A DNA stretch of 50,018 nucleotides from Chloroflexota bacterium (GTDB lineage: Bacteria > Chloroflexota > Dehalococcoidia > Lucifugimonadales > Lucifugimonadaceae): assembly GCA_024275195.1 (NCBI GenBank), contig JAJRZP010000159.1, positions 1 through 50,018 of the forward strand, in the 5' to 3' direction. A program made the translations under genes and the position numbers. Each line of letters opens with the position of its first letter. The stretch's first letter is position 1. The notes under the pieces are model-generated. The model ran no database searches. It was not told the DNA's origin and worked only from the letters and a program-made list of their open reading frames with translations. This document shows positions 1-7,898 of the stretch, one piece after another.

Positions 1-1
1 A

Positions 2-658
2 GATCCCTCTTCCCGCAGAATGTGCAACCGAATCGACGCCGTAGTTGTTTCGGTCGACTATCGGCTCGCTCCTGAAACCCGATTCCCCGGCGCACCTGAA
101 GATTGCTACGCGGCAACCGAATGGGCTGTGGCGCATGCCGGCGAACTGGGAGTGGACGCAACAAACCTTGCTGTAACCGGAACATCAGCAGGCGGGAATC
201 TGGCAGCCGTTGTCGCACAGATGGCACGTGATCGTGATGGATCTAAGATCAAGCATCAGGCTCTCTTCTGTCCTGTGATCGACTACGACTTCGGTCGGCG
301 ATCGTACACCACACACGGTGATTCGTTTGCCCTGACTCAAGACAGCATGCGATGGTTCTGGAAGCAGTATCTCGGGCCTGACGGGGAGTCCAGCGGTCGT
401 GATCCGTATGCATCGCCAATTCGGGCTGAATCACTCGAAGGCTTGCCAGACGCAACGATTATCACGGCACAGTTCGACCCGCTGGTTGACGAGGCGACCG
501 ACTACGCGAAGGCGCTGGCGGATGCCGGGGTCGATGTCATATGTACGCAGTATCCCGGTATGGCGCACGCCTTTAACGAGTTGATTGGAATTCTCGATTC
601 CGCCCGGGTGGCTGTCGATGAGGCATCGACTCGCATTCTGGCATCTTTCGACATGTGA
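2..658 (+). CDS. Alpha/beta hydrolase (HSL-type esterase), 5' end outside window
   Basis: The reading frame is open to the left edge, so the gene begins before the window; the Met at 20 is internal. The protein belongs to the hormone-sensitive-lipase branch of alpha/beta hydrolases, which cleave esters of small acids. Counting from the Met at 20, the motif VSVDYRLAPE (residues 10-19) is typical of the family, GTSAGG (54-59) is the nucleophile elbow with Ser56 (most members read GDSAGG), Asp153 sits in FDPLVDE and His183 in GMAHAF, completing the triad. The upstream HGGG oxyanion motif must lie outside the window. No signal peptide can be judged. The substrate is unknown. It faces the convergent DUF4870 gene. 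Confidence 0.9.
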   Translation, partial: DPSSRRMCNRIDAVVVSVDYRLAPETRFPGAPEDCYAATEWAVAHAGELGVDATNLAVTGTSAGGNLAAVVAQMARDRDGSKIKHQALFCPVIDYDFGRRSYTTHGDSFALTQDSMRWFWKQYLGPDGESSGRDPYASPIRAESLEGLPDATIITAQFDPLVDEATDYAKALADAGVDVICTQYPGMAHAFNELIGILDSARVAVDEASTRILASFDM

Positions 659-724
659 CGCTCCACACCCTTATTGGTGAGTGGGCTTGAACCGCGCCAC
701 ACGGCACCATCGATACTGGCTCGC

Positions 725-1129
725 CTACGTAGTTCCAGTATTTCGTAGCTGAGACTCGGCGAAATCACCTGCATACGGGAACTTGCACAGTTTGCCCTGA
801 AACGCCTGATACATCATGAAAAGCCAGATGGACAACGTCGCAAGACCGACGATTGTTGATAGCGCATCACCGACGATCGGCAAGAATCCAACGACAACTG
901 AGGCGATCATCAACGGCACGAAAATAACGATCGATTGCATCGCGTGAAATCGTACGAAATTGTTCTCTTTTTCAATTATGAGAAACACGATTCCCGTCAC
1001 CCAACCGAGAATGTAGGCGAGTAAACCGGCGACGTTCTGAGTCGTGCCGAGACTTGTCGCGGCCTCAGCGGCTGTGCCGCCGGATGCGTCGTCTTTATTG
1101 TCGCCTGATGGATTCGGGTTCATTCCCAT
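725..1129 (-). CDS. DUF4870 (Tic20-like) small membrane protein
   Basis: A protein of about 134 residues with a polar N-terminus of some 30 residues rich in Asn, Asp and Gly, followed by three hydrophobic segments. The sequence FVRFHAMQS between segments one and two matches the FVRxHAxQA signature of the DUF4870/Tic20-like family of uncharacterised membrane proteins. The frame is open further upstream (to 1267), but that extension is Cys/His/Pro-rich and not like the family. The ATG at 1129 (or 1123) follows AGG about 8 bases away, so I chose 1129. No function is established for the family. It is followed by the end of the esterase gene in convergent orientation. Confidence 0.75.
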   Translation of the reverse strand: MGMNPNPSGDNKDDASGGTAAEAATSLGTTQNVAGLLAYILGWVTGIVFLIIEKENNFVRFHAMQSIVIFVPLMIASVVVGFLPIVGDALSTIVGLATLSIWLFMMYQAFQGKLCKFPYAGDFAESQLRNTGTT

Positions 1130-1244
1130 CTGGTGTACCTGACTTCCCTGTGAACGATCGGGGTTTTTCTGCTGTGAGCGGTGGAAATGTGGCCACATAC
1201 AACCCAATGTACACCACCGACTATTTGTCGTGACAGGAACAGAT

Positions 1245-1278
1245 GAAGGGCGAACTGCAGTGCGCATGGTCGCCCTTC
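1245..1278. other. Inverted repeat, possible transcript end of the ThDP-enzyme gene
   Basis: Arms GAAGGGCGA (1245-1253) and TCGCCCTTC (1270-1278) pair perfectly over 9 bp around a 16-base loop. It lies 25 bases after the stop of the ThDP-enzyme gene. There is no U-tract, so factor-independent termination is uncertain; it could instead stabilise the mRNA 3' end. Confidence 0.4.
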
Positions 1279-1303
1279 ACCTCAAGATGTTCTGAGTTCG
1301 GGG

Positions 1304-2950
1304 TTAGCCCTTGTACTCGGAAAAGTTCAGTTCCTGCTGTGTCTTCACATCCAGCAGAACACTCTTGCCTTCATCGAAGTTGATCTGTCGTGCCTTCGTA
1401 AGTGCTGGACCAATCTCGGTCGGGTCGGTGATCCTGATACCGACTCCTCCGAGATCCTCTGCTATCCCGGCGTAATCGCCGGTCATGTTCCCTGCGCCGA
1501 ATTCGCCCATAGCTGTCGGCAGTGCACGGTTGTACCCGCCCATTGTTCCGTTGTTGAGGAGAACTGTGGTTATGGGTGCGCCAATCCTGTTCGAGGTCTC
1601 GAGATCGAGTCCTGACATTCCGAACGCTGCATCGCCCATGAAGTTCAGGCAGAACTTATCGGGGCGGGCCAGCTTTGCACCGATCATCAACGGTATCCCG
1701 TAGCCCAGATGCGTGCTCTTGCCCCATCCGATGTAGCTGTGCGGAACGGTGGCTGTGTAGAACGGCATGATCTGATCGCGCGGGTGGCCGGCATCGTGAG
1801 TAACGATCGTCGTCTCGTGATCGACTGCCTTGTCAATCTCGTTCACAAGTCGGTACGGATTGATCGGGTCCATGCTCGAATTCAGCAGTTCAGACCAGTC
1901 GGCCATCCACTCTTTCTTTACCTCCGCAATGGACTCGCGGGTCGAGGTGTCAGATCTACGACCTTCCTCGCCGATCTCCGCCTTGATCTCATCGACCATC
2001 ATGCAGAGGGTCTTCATTGCGTCACCAACCAGCCCGATCTCCGTCGTGTATTCCTTGTCGATATCGTCATAGTTCGCGGTTGAATGAATCAGCGTCTTCT
2101 CGGCCGGTATGTTTATGCCGAAATTGGTCTTGGTGAGACTCGCACCGATTGCAAACAGCACATCGCTCGACTTGAGCCATTCCCAGACGCCCTTCGGTGC
2201 CGTCTTATTTGCCGCTCCGAGCGCGAGAGGGTGCCGTTCGTCTATCGCCGACTTGCCGGGCATCGTCGTGATGACGGGAATCTGGGTTAGCTCGGCAAGC
2301 TCTACCAGCTTCGCAGCCGCTCCTGCGTACAGTACGCCCTGACCCGCCCAGATAACTGGACGCTTTGCTGCGAGAAGTTTCTTGACTGCCGCACGTAGAT
2401 CTGATTTATCGGGAGCAGCAATGTATCGAGAAGATGAATGGAATTCGTCAAGGTTCGGAACCTCATCCCCCATCACGTCTCGCTGCAGTTCTAGCAGTAC
2501 GGGCCCAGGGCGTCCATTCTTCATCTGAGACAACGCCTGTCGCATGAGCGATGGAATGCGGTCGGCACAGGTGACCGACTGCGCCCATTTTGTAATATTT
2601 TTGAAATTGTCGGGACCGGAGAAGTTCGGTGAGGTGGCCGTAACACCGTTGCCGGGACCATCGGGCAGGAAGATGATTGGGACACCTTCTGATGAAGCCT
2701 GTGCGATACCGCCAAAGGCGTTTTCAATTCCGGGGCCACCCTGACACGCGAACACTCCGAACTTGCCCTGCTCGGCCATTAATCTTGAGAATCCGTCGGC
2801 AGCCATGATTCCGCCACGTTCCTGACGGAACACGAACGGTCGGATGCCTTCTTTTGCGACAGCTTCGATGAGCGGGTTTGCCGGGAAGCAAGCCATCCAT
2901 TCGAAACCTTCTTGTTTCAAGATTTTCGCAACTGCCTCGTATCCGTTCAT
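1304..2950 (-). CDS. Thiamine-diphosphate-dependent enzyme, acetolactate-synthase-like
   Basis: A 548-residue member of the ThDP decarboxylase/acetolactate synthase superfamily. The Pyr domain holds the cofactor-activating Glu44 in FRQERGG; a central dehydrogenase-like domain follows (about 185-330); the PP domain carries the ThDP/Mg2+ motif starting GDAAFGMS at 439 and ending LLNNGTM with Asn466-Asn467. The start ATG at 2950 has AGGAG nine bases upstream. There is no ilvN regulatory subunit or other ilv gene nearby, so branched-chain amino acid synthesis is unlikely; a 2-keto acid or oxalyl-CoA-like decarboxylase or a lyase is possible. The substrate cannot be named. It is transcribed divergently from ftsZ, and a promoter with an overlapping palindrome is visible upstream. 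Confidence 0.85.
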   Translation of the reverse strand: MNGYEAVAKILKQEGFEWMACFPANPLIEAVAKEGIRPFVFRQERGGIMAADGFSRLMAEQGKFGVFACQGGPGIENAFGGIAQASSEGVPIIFLPDGPGNGVTATSPNFSGPDNFKNITKWAQSVTCADRIPSLMRQALSQMKNGRPGPVLLELQRDVMGDEVPNLDEFHSSSRYIAAPDKSDLRAAVKKLLAAKRPVIWAGQGVLYAGAAAKLVELAELTQIPVITTMPGKSAIDERHPLALGAANKTAPKGVWEWLKSSDVLFAIGASLTKTNFGINIPAEKTLIHSTANYDDIDKEYTTEIGLVGDAMKTLCMMVDEIKAEIGEEGRRSDTSTRESIAEVKKEWMADWSELLNSSMDPINPYRLVNEIDKAVDHETTIVTHDAGHPRDQIMPFYTATVPHSYIGWGKSTHLGYGIPLMIGAKLARPDKFCLNFMGDAAFGMSGLDLETSNRIGAPITTVLLNNGTMGGYNRALPTAMGEFGAGNMTGDYAGIAEDLGGVGIRITDPTEIGPALTKARQINFDEGKSVLLDVKTQQELNFSEYKG

Positions 2951-3032
2951 ACGTTGATTCTCCTAAGCCCTTGAAGTTGCCCTGACTTCTAGAAAGCTGT
3001 TTGAAGGAAGTCGCTGGGAAAGAGTCGCAAGT

Positions 3033-3070
3033 GTAGACCCGCCGTCTACCCTATCCAATTTGCCTGTCAA
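3033..3070 (-). promoter_or_regulatory. Candidate promoter and operator for the ThDP-enzyme gene
   Basis: On the minus strand a perfect -35 hexamer TTGACA (3070-3065) is followed after 16 bases by a weak -10, TAGACG (3048-3043). Overlapping the -10 and likely start point is a perfect dyad GTAGAC-N5-GTCTAC (3033-3049), placed where a repressor would block RNA polymerase. The assignment is by eye only. Confidence 0.4.
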
Positions 3071-3244
3071 TATCGACTCTCACCGGGAAACACGCGGAAT
3101 CGCGCACAGAATCTTCTAGGAATCGACTACCGTGCTGGCGGTAAAGTCTGAGCATCTGCCTCACTACCAACGGTAGGTGTGCGCCGATTCGTAAGCCACA
3201 TATGCCGTCAAAGCCCGCCTGAAACGCCGGGGAGATCGATTGAA

Positions 3245-4390
3245 ATGCCTGATCACAACACACTTCCAGAAGGTTCTGTTGGTACCGCGAACATCAAAGT
3301 AGTTGGTGTTGGTGGTGGCGGTCAGAACGCAGTTAACCGCATGTACCGCGAGCGCGTCCCTGAAGTTGAGTACATATCTGTAAACACCGATTCACAGGCA
3401 CTCGATGCCGCAACGGTTCCGATTCGACTACGCGTTGGTGATCAGACCGCCCGAGGGCTTGGTGTCGGTGGTGACCCGTCAAAGGGTCGACAGTGCCACG
3501 AGGAAGACCGTGACGAAATCAAGGAAGTGCTCAAGGGTGCTGATCTCGTATTCGTCGCAGCCGGTATGGGCGGTGGAACAGGCACGGGCGGAGCACCGGT
3601 AGTGGCCGAAGTAGCGCAGGATCTTGGCGCACTCACTGTCGGGGTTGTAACCAAGCCATTCGCATTCGAAGGGGCGGTCCGGAAGAAGAAGGCAATCGAA
3701 GGAATCGAGATGCTTCGCGACAAGGTCGACACCCTTATCGTAATTCCAAACGACCGTCTTCTAGCTATCTCAGACGAACAACTGACGATGGATCGTGCGT
3801 TCAAGATGGCAGACGATGTTCTACGTCAGGGCATTCAGTCAATCGCCGAACTGATTCTTGTTCCCGGTGAGATCAACCTTGACTTCGCCGACGTTCGTGC
3901 AGTGATGGACAACGCTGGTCCGGCATGGATGGCTATCGGCAAGGGCTCGGGTGAAAACCGGGCGATCGAGGCTGCCGAAATGGCGATCAACTCGCCTCTG
4001 CTTGAGGTCGAAATCGCAGGCGCCAAAGGCGTAATTTTCAACATCACGGGCGGTACCGATCTCACACTGGACGAAGTTCAGCGAGCCTCAGAGGTGATCG
4101 CTTCGACAGTTCACCCCGACGCCAACATCATCTTCGGTACGGTGACGGATCCGAAGATGGAGAACGAAGTAAAACTCACGATCATCGCTACAGGATTCCC
4201 GGTTGCCGGTGAGATTGAGGAAGAGGCCGAATCGGTCGCTCGCAAGGCACTCGAAGACCCCGCATCGATGGCGATTCCGCCGTTCCTGCGACACCACCCG
4301 GCAGCGCGGACACGCTACCGAAACGGTGGGATGTATCGGGACTCCGAGCAAAAACAGCGAGAAGAAACAGCCGTGATGGCCGACGACTAA
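3245..4390 (+). CDS. ftsZ: Cell division GTPase FtsZ
   Basis: FtsZ polymerises at mid-cell and scaffolds the division machinery. The glycine-rich [11 protein letters not shown], the tubulin signature GGGTGTG (about residues 109-115) and the T7 catalytic loop NLDFADV (catalytic Asp about 216) are all present. The conserved C-terminal peptide appears as IPPFLRHHP almost directly after the core, so the usual disordered linker is only about 25 residues; a basic/acidic tail of about 30 residues follows. The ATG at 3245 has GGGGAG ten bases upstream. An upstream in-frame start at 3179 would add 22 residues unlike other FtsZ proteins. The gene stands alone, outside a dcw cluster (no mur or ftsA neighbours). 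Two small dyads (3128-3143 and 3164-3176) lie in its leader. Confidence 0.97.
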   Translation: MPDHNTLPEGSVGTANIKVVGVGGGGQNAVNRMYRERVPEVEYISVNTDSQALDAATVPIRLRVGDQTARGLGVGGDPSKGRQCHEEDRDEIKEVLKGADLVFVAAGMGGGTGTGGAPVVAEVAQDLGALTVGVVTKPFAFEGAVRKKKAIEGIEMLRDKVDTLIVIPNDRLLAISDEQLTMDRAFKMADDVLRQGIQSIAELILVPGEINLDFADVRAVMDNAGPAWMAIGKGSGENRAIEAAEMAINSPLLEVEIAGAKGVIFNITGGTDLTLDEVQRASEVIASTVHPDANIIFGTVTDPKMENEVKLTIIATGFPVAGEIEEEAESVARKALEDPASMAIPPFLRHHPAARTRYRNGGMYRDSEQKQREETAVMADD

Positions 4391-4497
4391 GTGCCATCGG
4401 ATCGTTTGCTATGTGCCGATGGCACTGCTTCTACGACATGATCGTGGACAACTGAATCGCCAGCACAAGCAGTAGGTCGCTAAAGTCAGGTAACTAA

Positions 4498-4530
4498 ACA
4501 GGGGCAGATTCTCATCTGCCCCTGTTCTTT
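4498..4530 (+). terminator. Terminator after ftsZ
   Basis: A 12-bp perfect stem (4498-4509 with 4514-4525, ACAGGGGCAGAT) closes on a TCTC loop and is followed by TCTTT. It lies between the convergent ftsZ and membrane-protein genes and could serve both strands, although the T-rich side favours the plus strand. Confidence 0.75.
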
Positions 4531-4549
4531 GCCCATCGCACCCCATTAC

Positions 4550-5173
4550 TTATCCGCTGCTGCTCTCGAGGCCACCCTTCGTTGTCAGTCGCCAGACCAC
4601 CACAGCAACAACTCCAGCCACGATGACCGCTAGAAGCCCGGCGGCGCCCACGGTCGGGAGAACCATCGAGCCGGTTGTTTCGACGTTGAGCACCCGCCAA
4701 ACTGGATCCAGAACCGTACCCAACAGTCCTGCTTCACCGCCCAGCGAACCGTTCACTCCGGCAGCAATCCCCTGAATCACCGCCATCGAAACGTAGGCCG
4801 TTGTTAGGCTCCTGTCTTTCCACAATCCCGGCCCGAACTTCCAGCGAACCAGCAGGAGTACCACCAGCGCAAGGATGCCGTAAGTAGCGAACATCGTCTT
4901 GTTCTGTGTCAGTGATATCGTGCTGGTGGCTGCATATCCCCAGGTCATCCAGATACCGGTTATCGTGGCAAGAACCGCGAAGAACAGGGCGACGACGCTG
5001 CCGAAAACAACGAGCGTCCCGCTGGCAAGCGATGCGTCGATGCCCTGAACCATCCGACCGGGCTTTATGAACAGCCGGAGTACTGCCGCGATCAGAACGA
5101 GGATCGAGGAACCCTGGAAAAGGCTGGCGGTTATCGAATGCCATGCCGTGCCGTTGTCAAAGATGCCTTCCAT
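4550..5173 (-). CDS. Integral membrane protein, partner of the heme protein
   Basis: A 207-residue protein with about five predicted membrane helices (roughly 17-37, 50-77, 93-111, 122-140 and 168-195). I do not recognise the family with certainty; the pattern of helix, short basic loop and helix recalls DUF2231-type membrane proteins. There is no CxxCH and too few membrane His residues for an obvious b-type heme site. It starts one base after the stop of the upstream heme-c/EB_dh-like gene, so the two are co-transcribed and probably translationally coupled. A role as membrane anchor or quinone-side partner of that protein is inference. Confidence 0.6.
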   Translation of the reverse strand: MEGIFDNGTAWHSITASLFQGSSILVLIAAVLRLFIKPGRMVQGIDASLASGTLVVFGSVVALFFAVLATITGIWMTWGYAATSTISLTQNKTMFATYGILALVVLLLVRWKFGPGLWKDRSLTTAYVSMAVIQGIAAGVNGSLGGEAGLLGTVLDPVWRVLNVETTGSMVLPTVGAAGLLAVIVAGVVAVVVWRLTTKGGLESSSG

Positions 5174-5174
5174 T

Positions 5175-6731
5175 TCATGTCCTCCGTAGGATAATTCCAG
5201 AGACTGCTATACCGACGATACCGAGAAGTCCTGCCACCCATGTCAGCGGACGACCGGCTTCACGCTCGCCACGCAGTTCAAGGCCAACTGCAAGTTTCGA
5301 TACCTGCTCTTCGGAGTGGCAGCTTGAGCACGACCGACTATCGGCTCTTACGGCTGGTGCTCCAGGATGCTCATCACTCGTGATGTACTGCCAGGTCGCC
5401 TGTCCGGGGTAAAAAGCGGTGAAGGTCGACTCTGGCACACTTGTCCAGTTCGGCTCATCACCACTAAAGAATCTGCCCTGTATATCCGCCAGTTGTGTCA
5501 GGGAAAGGGTGTACGGGAAGGTCACGTAGTGCCACCGGTTTCCCGTTCCCGATGTGTAGAACGCAAACGCGATGTTGTAGACCCGGTTCGGGGTGAATGC
5601 CTTGTCGTCTGGATTTCCGGTATCCATCGCACGACGCATCTCGACCGTCCACCAACCATCGTTCCAACTCGATCTGGACGTTATGTCGGCCCGGCTACCT
5701 TCCGGCGTCCTGAGGTAGCGGCGAGGAATTACGTCACCCTCTTTCCACGCGTAGTCAGGATCGAAATCCTTCATCGTGTCGGCTGCCAGATAGTAAGCAC
5801 CGTTCAGGTCGATGTTCCAATCCAGCACGTCTTCCCAGCGCAGTGCGGCGATACCTGTCTTCGCGGGGTCGAACATCTTTTTCGGCAGGTTGGTTTCTTT
5901 GTCGAAGTTAGTCGAGTACGCACTTTTCCCGGCGTCGCCGTTCCGGTAGTCGAGGACCCACATGTCGTCAGAAACGCCCATCGGGCCACCGCGGGATGCC
6001 CGCCAGTGCCACTGGTCGAGGAAGACACCCTGTTCTTTCAGGTCGGCAATCTTCGGTGCATCTGACTCGGATATTCCGTCCCAGCTGACGTCCCACCAGT
6101 CTTCCCCGGCAACACGACTGTCTGGAATGTAGTGCCTCGTATCGGTTTTCTTCTTGACGTTGGCAAAGTAACTGTTCTGGCTAACTTCTTCCTTCGAAGG
6201 CGCGGCGTAAGTGAATGGATCACGCAGGTCTTCGTGGCAAGCTGCCCCGCATCCCTGTGTTGCGAACCCGCGTACAGAGCCATCGTCGACATGGAACGTG
6301 AAACGGTCTTCATACAGGAAGTTCTCGACACTACCTACATCGGATTTTCCACGCTTTACCCACTCGCCTCCTTCGAAAACGAGAGCATCATGCAACACGC
6401 CCGGTCGCGGCGACGGGAACTTGGCCCGGAACCAGATGTCCTCACCGTTGTAGGCTGTCTGTATCGACATTTCTTTGGTAAGTGGCTCGCCCCAGTCGGT
6501 CGGAATCGCTATACGATCGCGAGCGATCTTGTAGCCGAGAACGTCGATCAGTTCGACGTTTTCCTCGACGATCTGGGCAATCGGACCCTGAGAAAAAGTA
6601 CTACTGCTCGAAGGTAGCGTGGCAGCCATGCCTGCACTGACCACAAGCAAAGTTGAAGTGACGCCAACCAAAAGCCCAGCGAGCATTGTTACTCGCCGCT
6701 TCGATGGTGACAGTCGCTGACGGAGTGTCAT
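5175..6731 (-). CDS. Ethylbenzene-dehydrogenase-like heme-binding protein with c-type heme motifs
   Basis: A protein of about 518 residues, exported: basic N-terminus, hydrophobic segment (about 14-36) and a Ser-rich stretch after it. The body resembles the EB_dh heme-binding domain (family of the gamma subunits of ethylbenzene and dimethyl-sulfide dehydrogenases). Two candidate covalent heme sites are visible: GCGAACH (Cys161, Cys165, His166; a CX3CH spacing) and CSSCH (Cys468, Cys471, His472). A C-terminal membrane helix (about 497-515) ends in Arg-Arg. The ATG at 6731 has AAGG nine bases upstream; a longer frame to 6842 has no such site. No molybdopterin catalytic subunit is nearby, so it is likely an electron carrier of unknown donor. 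It heads a two-gene operon with the membrane protein. Confidence 0.75.
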   Translation of the reverse strand: MTLRQRLSPSKRRVTMLAGLLVGVTSTLLVVSAGMAATLPSSSSTFSQGPIAQIVEENVELIDVLGYKIARDRIAIPTDWGEPLTKEMSIQTAYNGEDIWFRAKFPSPRPGVLHDALVFEGGEWVKRGKSDVGSVENFLYEDRFTFHVDDGSVRGFATQGCGAACHEDLRDPFTYAAPSKEEVSQNSYFANVKKKTDTRHYIPDSRVAGEDWWDVSWDGISESDAPKIADLKEQGVFLDQWHWRASRGGPMGVSDDMWVLDYRNGDAGKSAYSTNFDKETNLPKKMFDPAKTGIAALRWEDVLDWNIDLNGAYYLAADTMKDFDPDYAWKEGDVIPRRYLRTPEGSRADITSRSSWNDGWWTVEMRRAMDTGNPDDKAFTPNRVYNIAFAFYTSGTGNRWHYVTFPYTLSLTQLADIQGRFFSGDEPNWTSVPESTFTAFYPGQATWQYITSDEHPGAPAVRADSRSCSSCHSEEQVSKLAVGLELRGEREAGRPLTWVAGLLGIVGIAVSGIILRRT

Positions 6732-6866
6732 TCTCTGATCCTTCCCGGCACCGGCGACGGAAAGAAAGCTCCAGCCCCTACAAATCCATGCCTTCTTCTG
6801 CACACTTATGCCAAAAGACTTATCCGTAGTGGTTACGCACAAATCTATCGGGAGTACCTGAACACA

Positions 6867-6884
6867 TCGTGATTTATTTCACAA
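6867..6884. promoter_or_regulatory. Candidate Rex operator upstream of the heme-protein operon
   Basis: The 18-bp site reads TCGTGA-N6-TCACAA, differing at one arm position from the Rex consensus TTGTGA-N6-TCACAA, with the exact 6-base spacer. It lies about 140 bases upstream of the heme-protein start. A rex gene is present at 40141-40791. CRP/FNR-type proteins recognise similar TGTGA-N6-TCACA dyads and are the main alternative. Confidence 0.5.
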
Positions 6885-7043
6885 TATGAGTGATGGAATG
6901 ATGAGATAGCGCCGGTTTCGGAAGTTGAGATCACCGACGGCCGTTACTCCCGATTCCCAGACGATGCCGACGGTCGAAGGCTGATTCGTGGGCGCAAATT
7001 TCAGGCACCGGTAGATGCCGATAAAATCCAGCCCACTACGGTT

Positions 7044-7508
7044 CTACTGCGGCAGTGCATCCAGAGCGCGGTTCGCCAGTGCGCTTGGTCCGGCGTAGCG
7101 GGTGTCGGCGACGACGTTGAAGGCGTCGGCGAGTTGGTTCATGGATTTTGCCGGAGCAGGTGCGACTCGGTACCTGAACTTTTCGACACGCTTGGAAATT
7201 CGAAGCGCCAGAGGGCCCGATTTAGCGCGCTGGGCGGCGTTCTTAAGCGAAGCGCCCATTTCAACGACTCCGACCATCGTGCGGAAATCGCACTCCGTTC
7301 CACCCTTGATGTAGCACTGAAGGGTTTTTGAGATATTGGCTGCTGCCTCGATGTAAAGCGGCTCATCGTTCTCGAATACGCACACAAGACCCGGCTTGTC
7401 TCCGAGCATCCAGATGCCCTCTTCGTTGAGCGCTGATCCTTCTCCATCCACCAGATCTGTGAACAGCGATTCCCATTTTCCAAGATGTGTAGGTGTGAAC
7501 GTCGGCAT
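7044..7508 (-). CDS. Uncharacterised protein with a degenerate GIY-YIG-like segment
   Basis: A 154-residue soluble protein. The ATG at 7508 has GAGGAG five bases upstream, a strong site, so the gene looks real. The stretch from about residue 38 (PGLVCVFENDEPLYIE...) to 68 resembles the first strands and helix of GIY-YIG nuclease domains, but GIY reads GLV and YIG reads YIE, and the conserved Arg after it is replaced (SKTLQ). If related, it has lost catalysis and might only bind a partner or nucleic acid. A basic region (SKRVEKFRYR) follows. This is a resemblance, not a firm assignment. Neighbours give no functional clue; it is flanked by non-coding DNA on both sides. Confidence 0.55.
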   Translation of the reverse strand: MPTFTPTHLGKWESLFTDLVDGEGSALNEEGIWMLGDKPGLVCVFENDEPLYIEAAANISKTLQCYIKGGTECDFRTMVGVVEMGASLKNAAQRAKSGPLALRISKRVEKFRYRVAPAPAKSMNQLADAFNVVADTRYAGPSALANRALDALPQ

Positions 7509-7787
7509 CAGATCTCCTCATGAACTGACTGCATTCTATTTGGGAATCGGCCTGTTCGGAAACAATGTGTCTAATATTTCGGGTAAGGGTGAGCGTTGAA
7601 ACGGGAATGTCGGATTGATTGTGACCCGTCATTGTGGGGAGCCTAAGCCCGTCCCGAGCTAGGCCGAACGGGTGACAATCGTGAGCAGTTGAACGAAACG
7701 CTGAATCAATCCCTCAAGTTGAAGAGGAAGAACTTAGGCTCGACCGCGAGGATCGAGTCGCTGATTTGAGGGCTACCGACGATCAAA

Positions 7788-7832
7788 CCCACACCCTAAC
7801 CCTCTCCCTATCAAGGGAGAGGGAACGAGATA
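7788..7832 (+). repeat. Dispersed hairpin repeat, family A, copy 1
   Basis: The core is a perfect 10-bp inverted repeat, CCCTCTCCCT (7800-7809) and AGGGAGAGGG (7814-7823), around an ATCA loop, preceded by ACACCCTAA and followed by AACGAGA. Related copies occur at 12562-12615 (opposite orientation) and 41828-41872. Confidence 0.6.
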
Positions 7833-7848
7833 TCCAGCGGCACGATGT

Positions 7849-7885
7849 CATCGACTTAGAAGCAAGCTTGCTTGCCGCAGAAAAG
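7849..7885. repeat. 37-bp repeat at a gene 3' end, copy 1
   Basis: It begins CATCGACTTAG, has 13 variable bases, and ends TGCCGCAGAAAAG. The copy at 13579-13615 has the same ends with identical spacing. Both copies sit just beyond the stop codon of a minus-strand gene. Confidence 0.55.
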
Positions 7886-7898
7886 GTGCCACCCGCAC

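Larger units (their letters stand above)
7509..7898. other. Intergenic region with hairpin repeats
   Basis: About 390 bases without a convincing gene. The half nearest 7509 carries the leader of the minus-strand gene (GAGGAG site). The other half holds two repeat elements described separately (7788-7832 and 7849-7885). A short plus-strand open stretch rich in charged residues before 7790 has no start signal and no recognisable homology. Confidence 0.5.

Noticed and set aside
4734-5144. Second minus-strand frame inside the five-helix membrane protein
   Set aside because: It is Arg-rich with no hydrophobic segments and is a frame shadow of the real gene.
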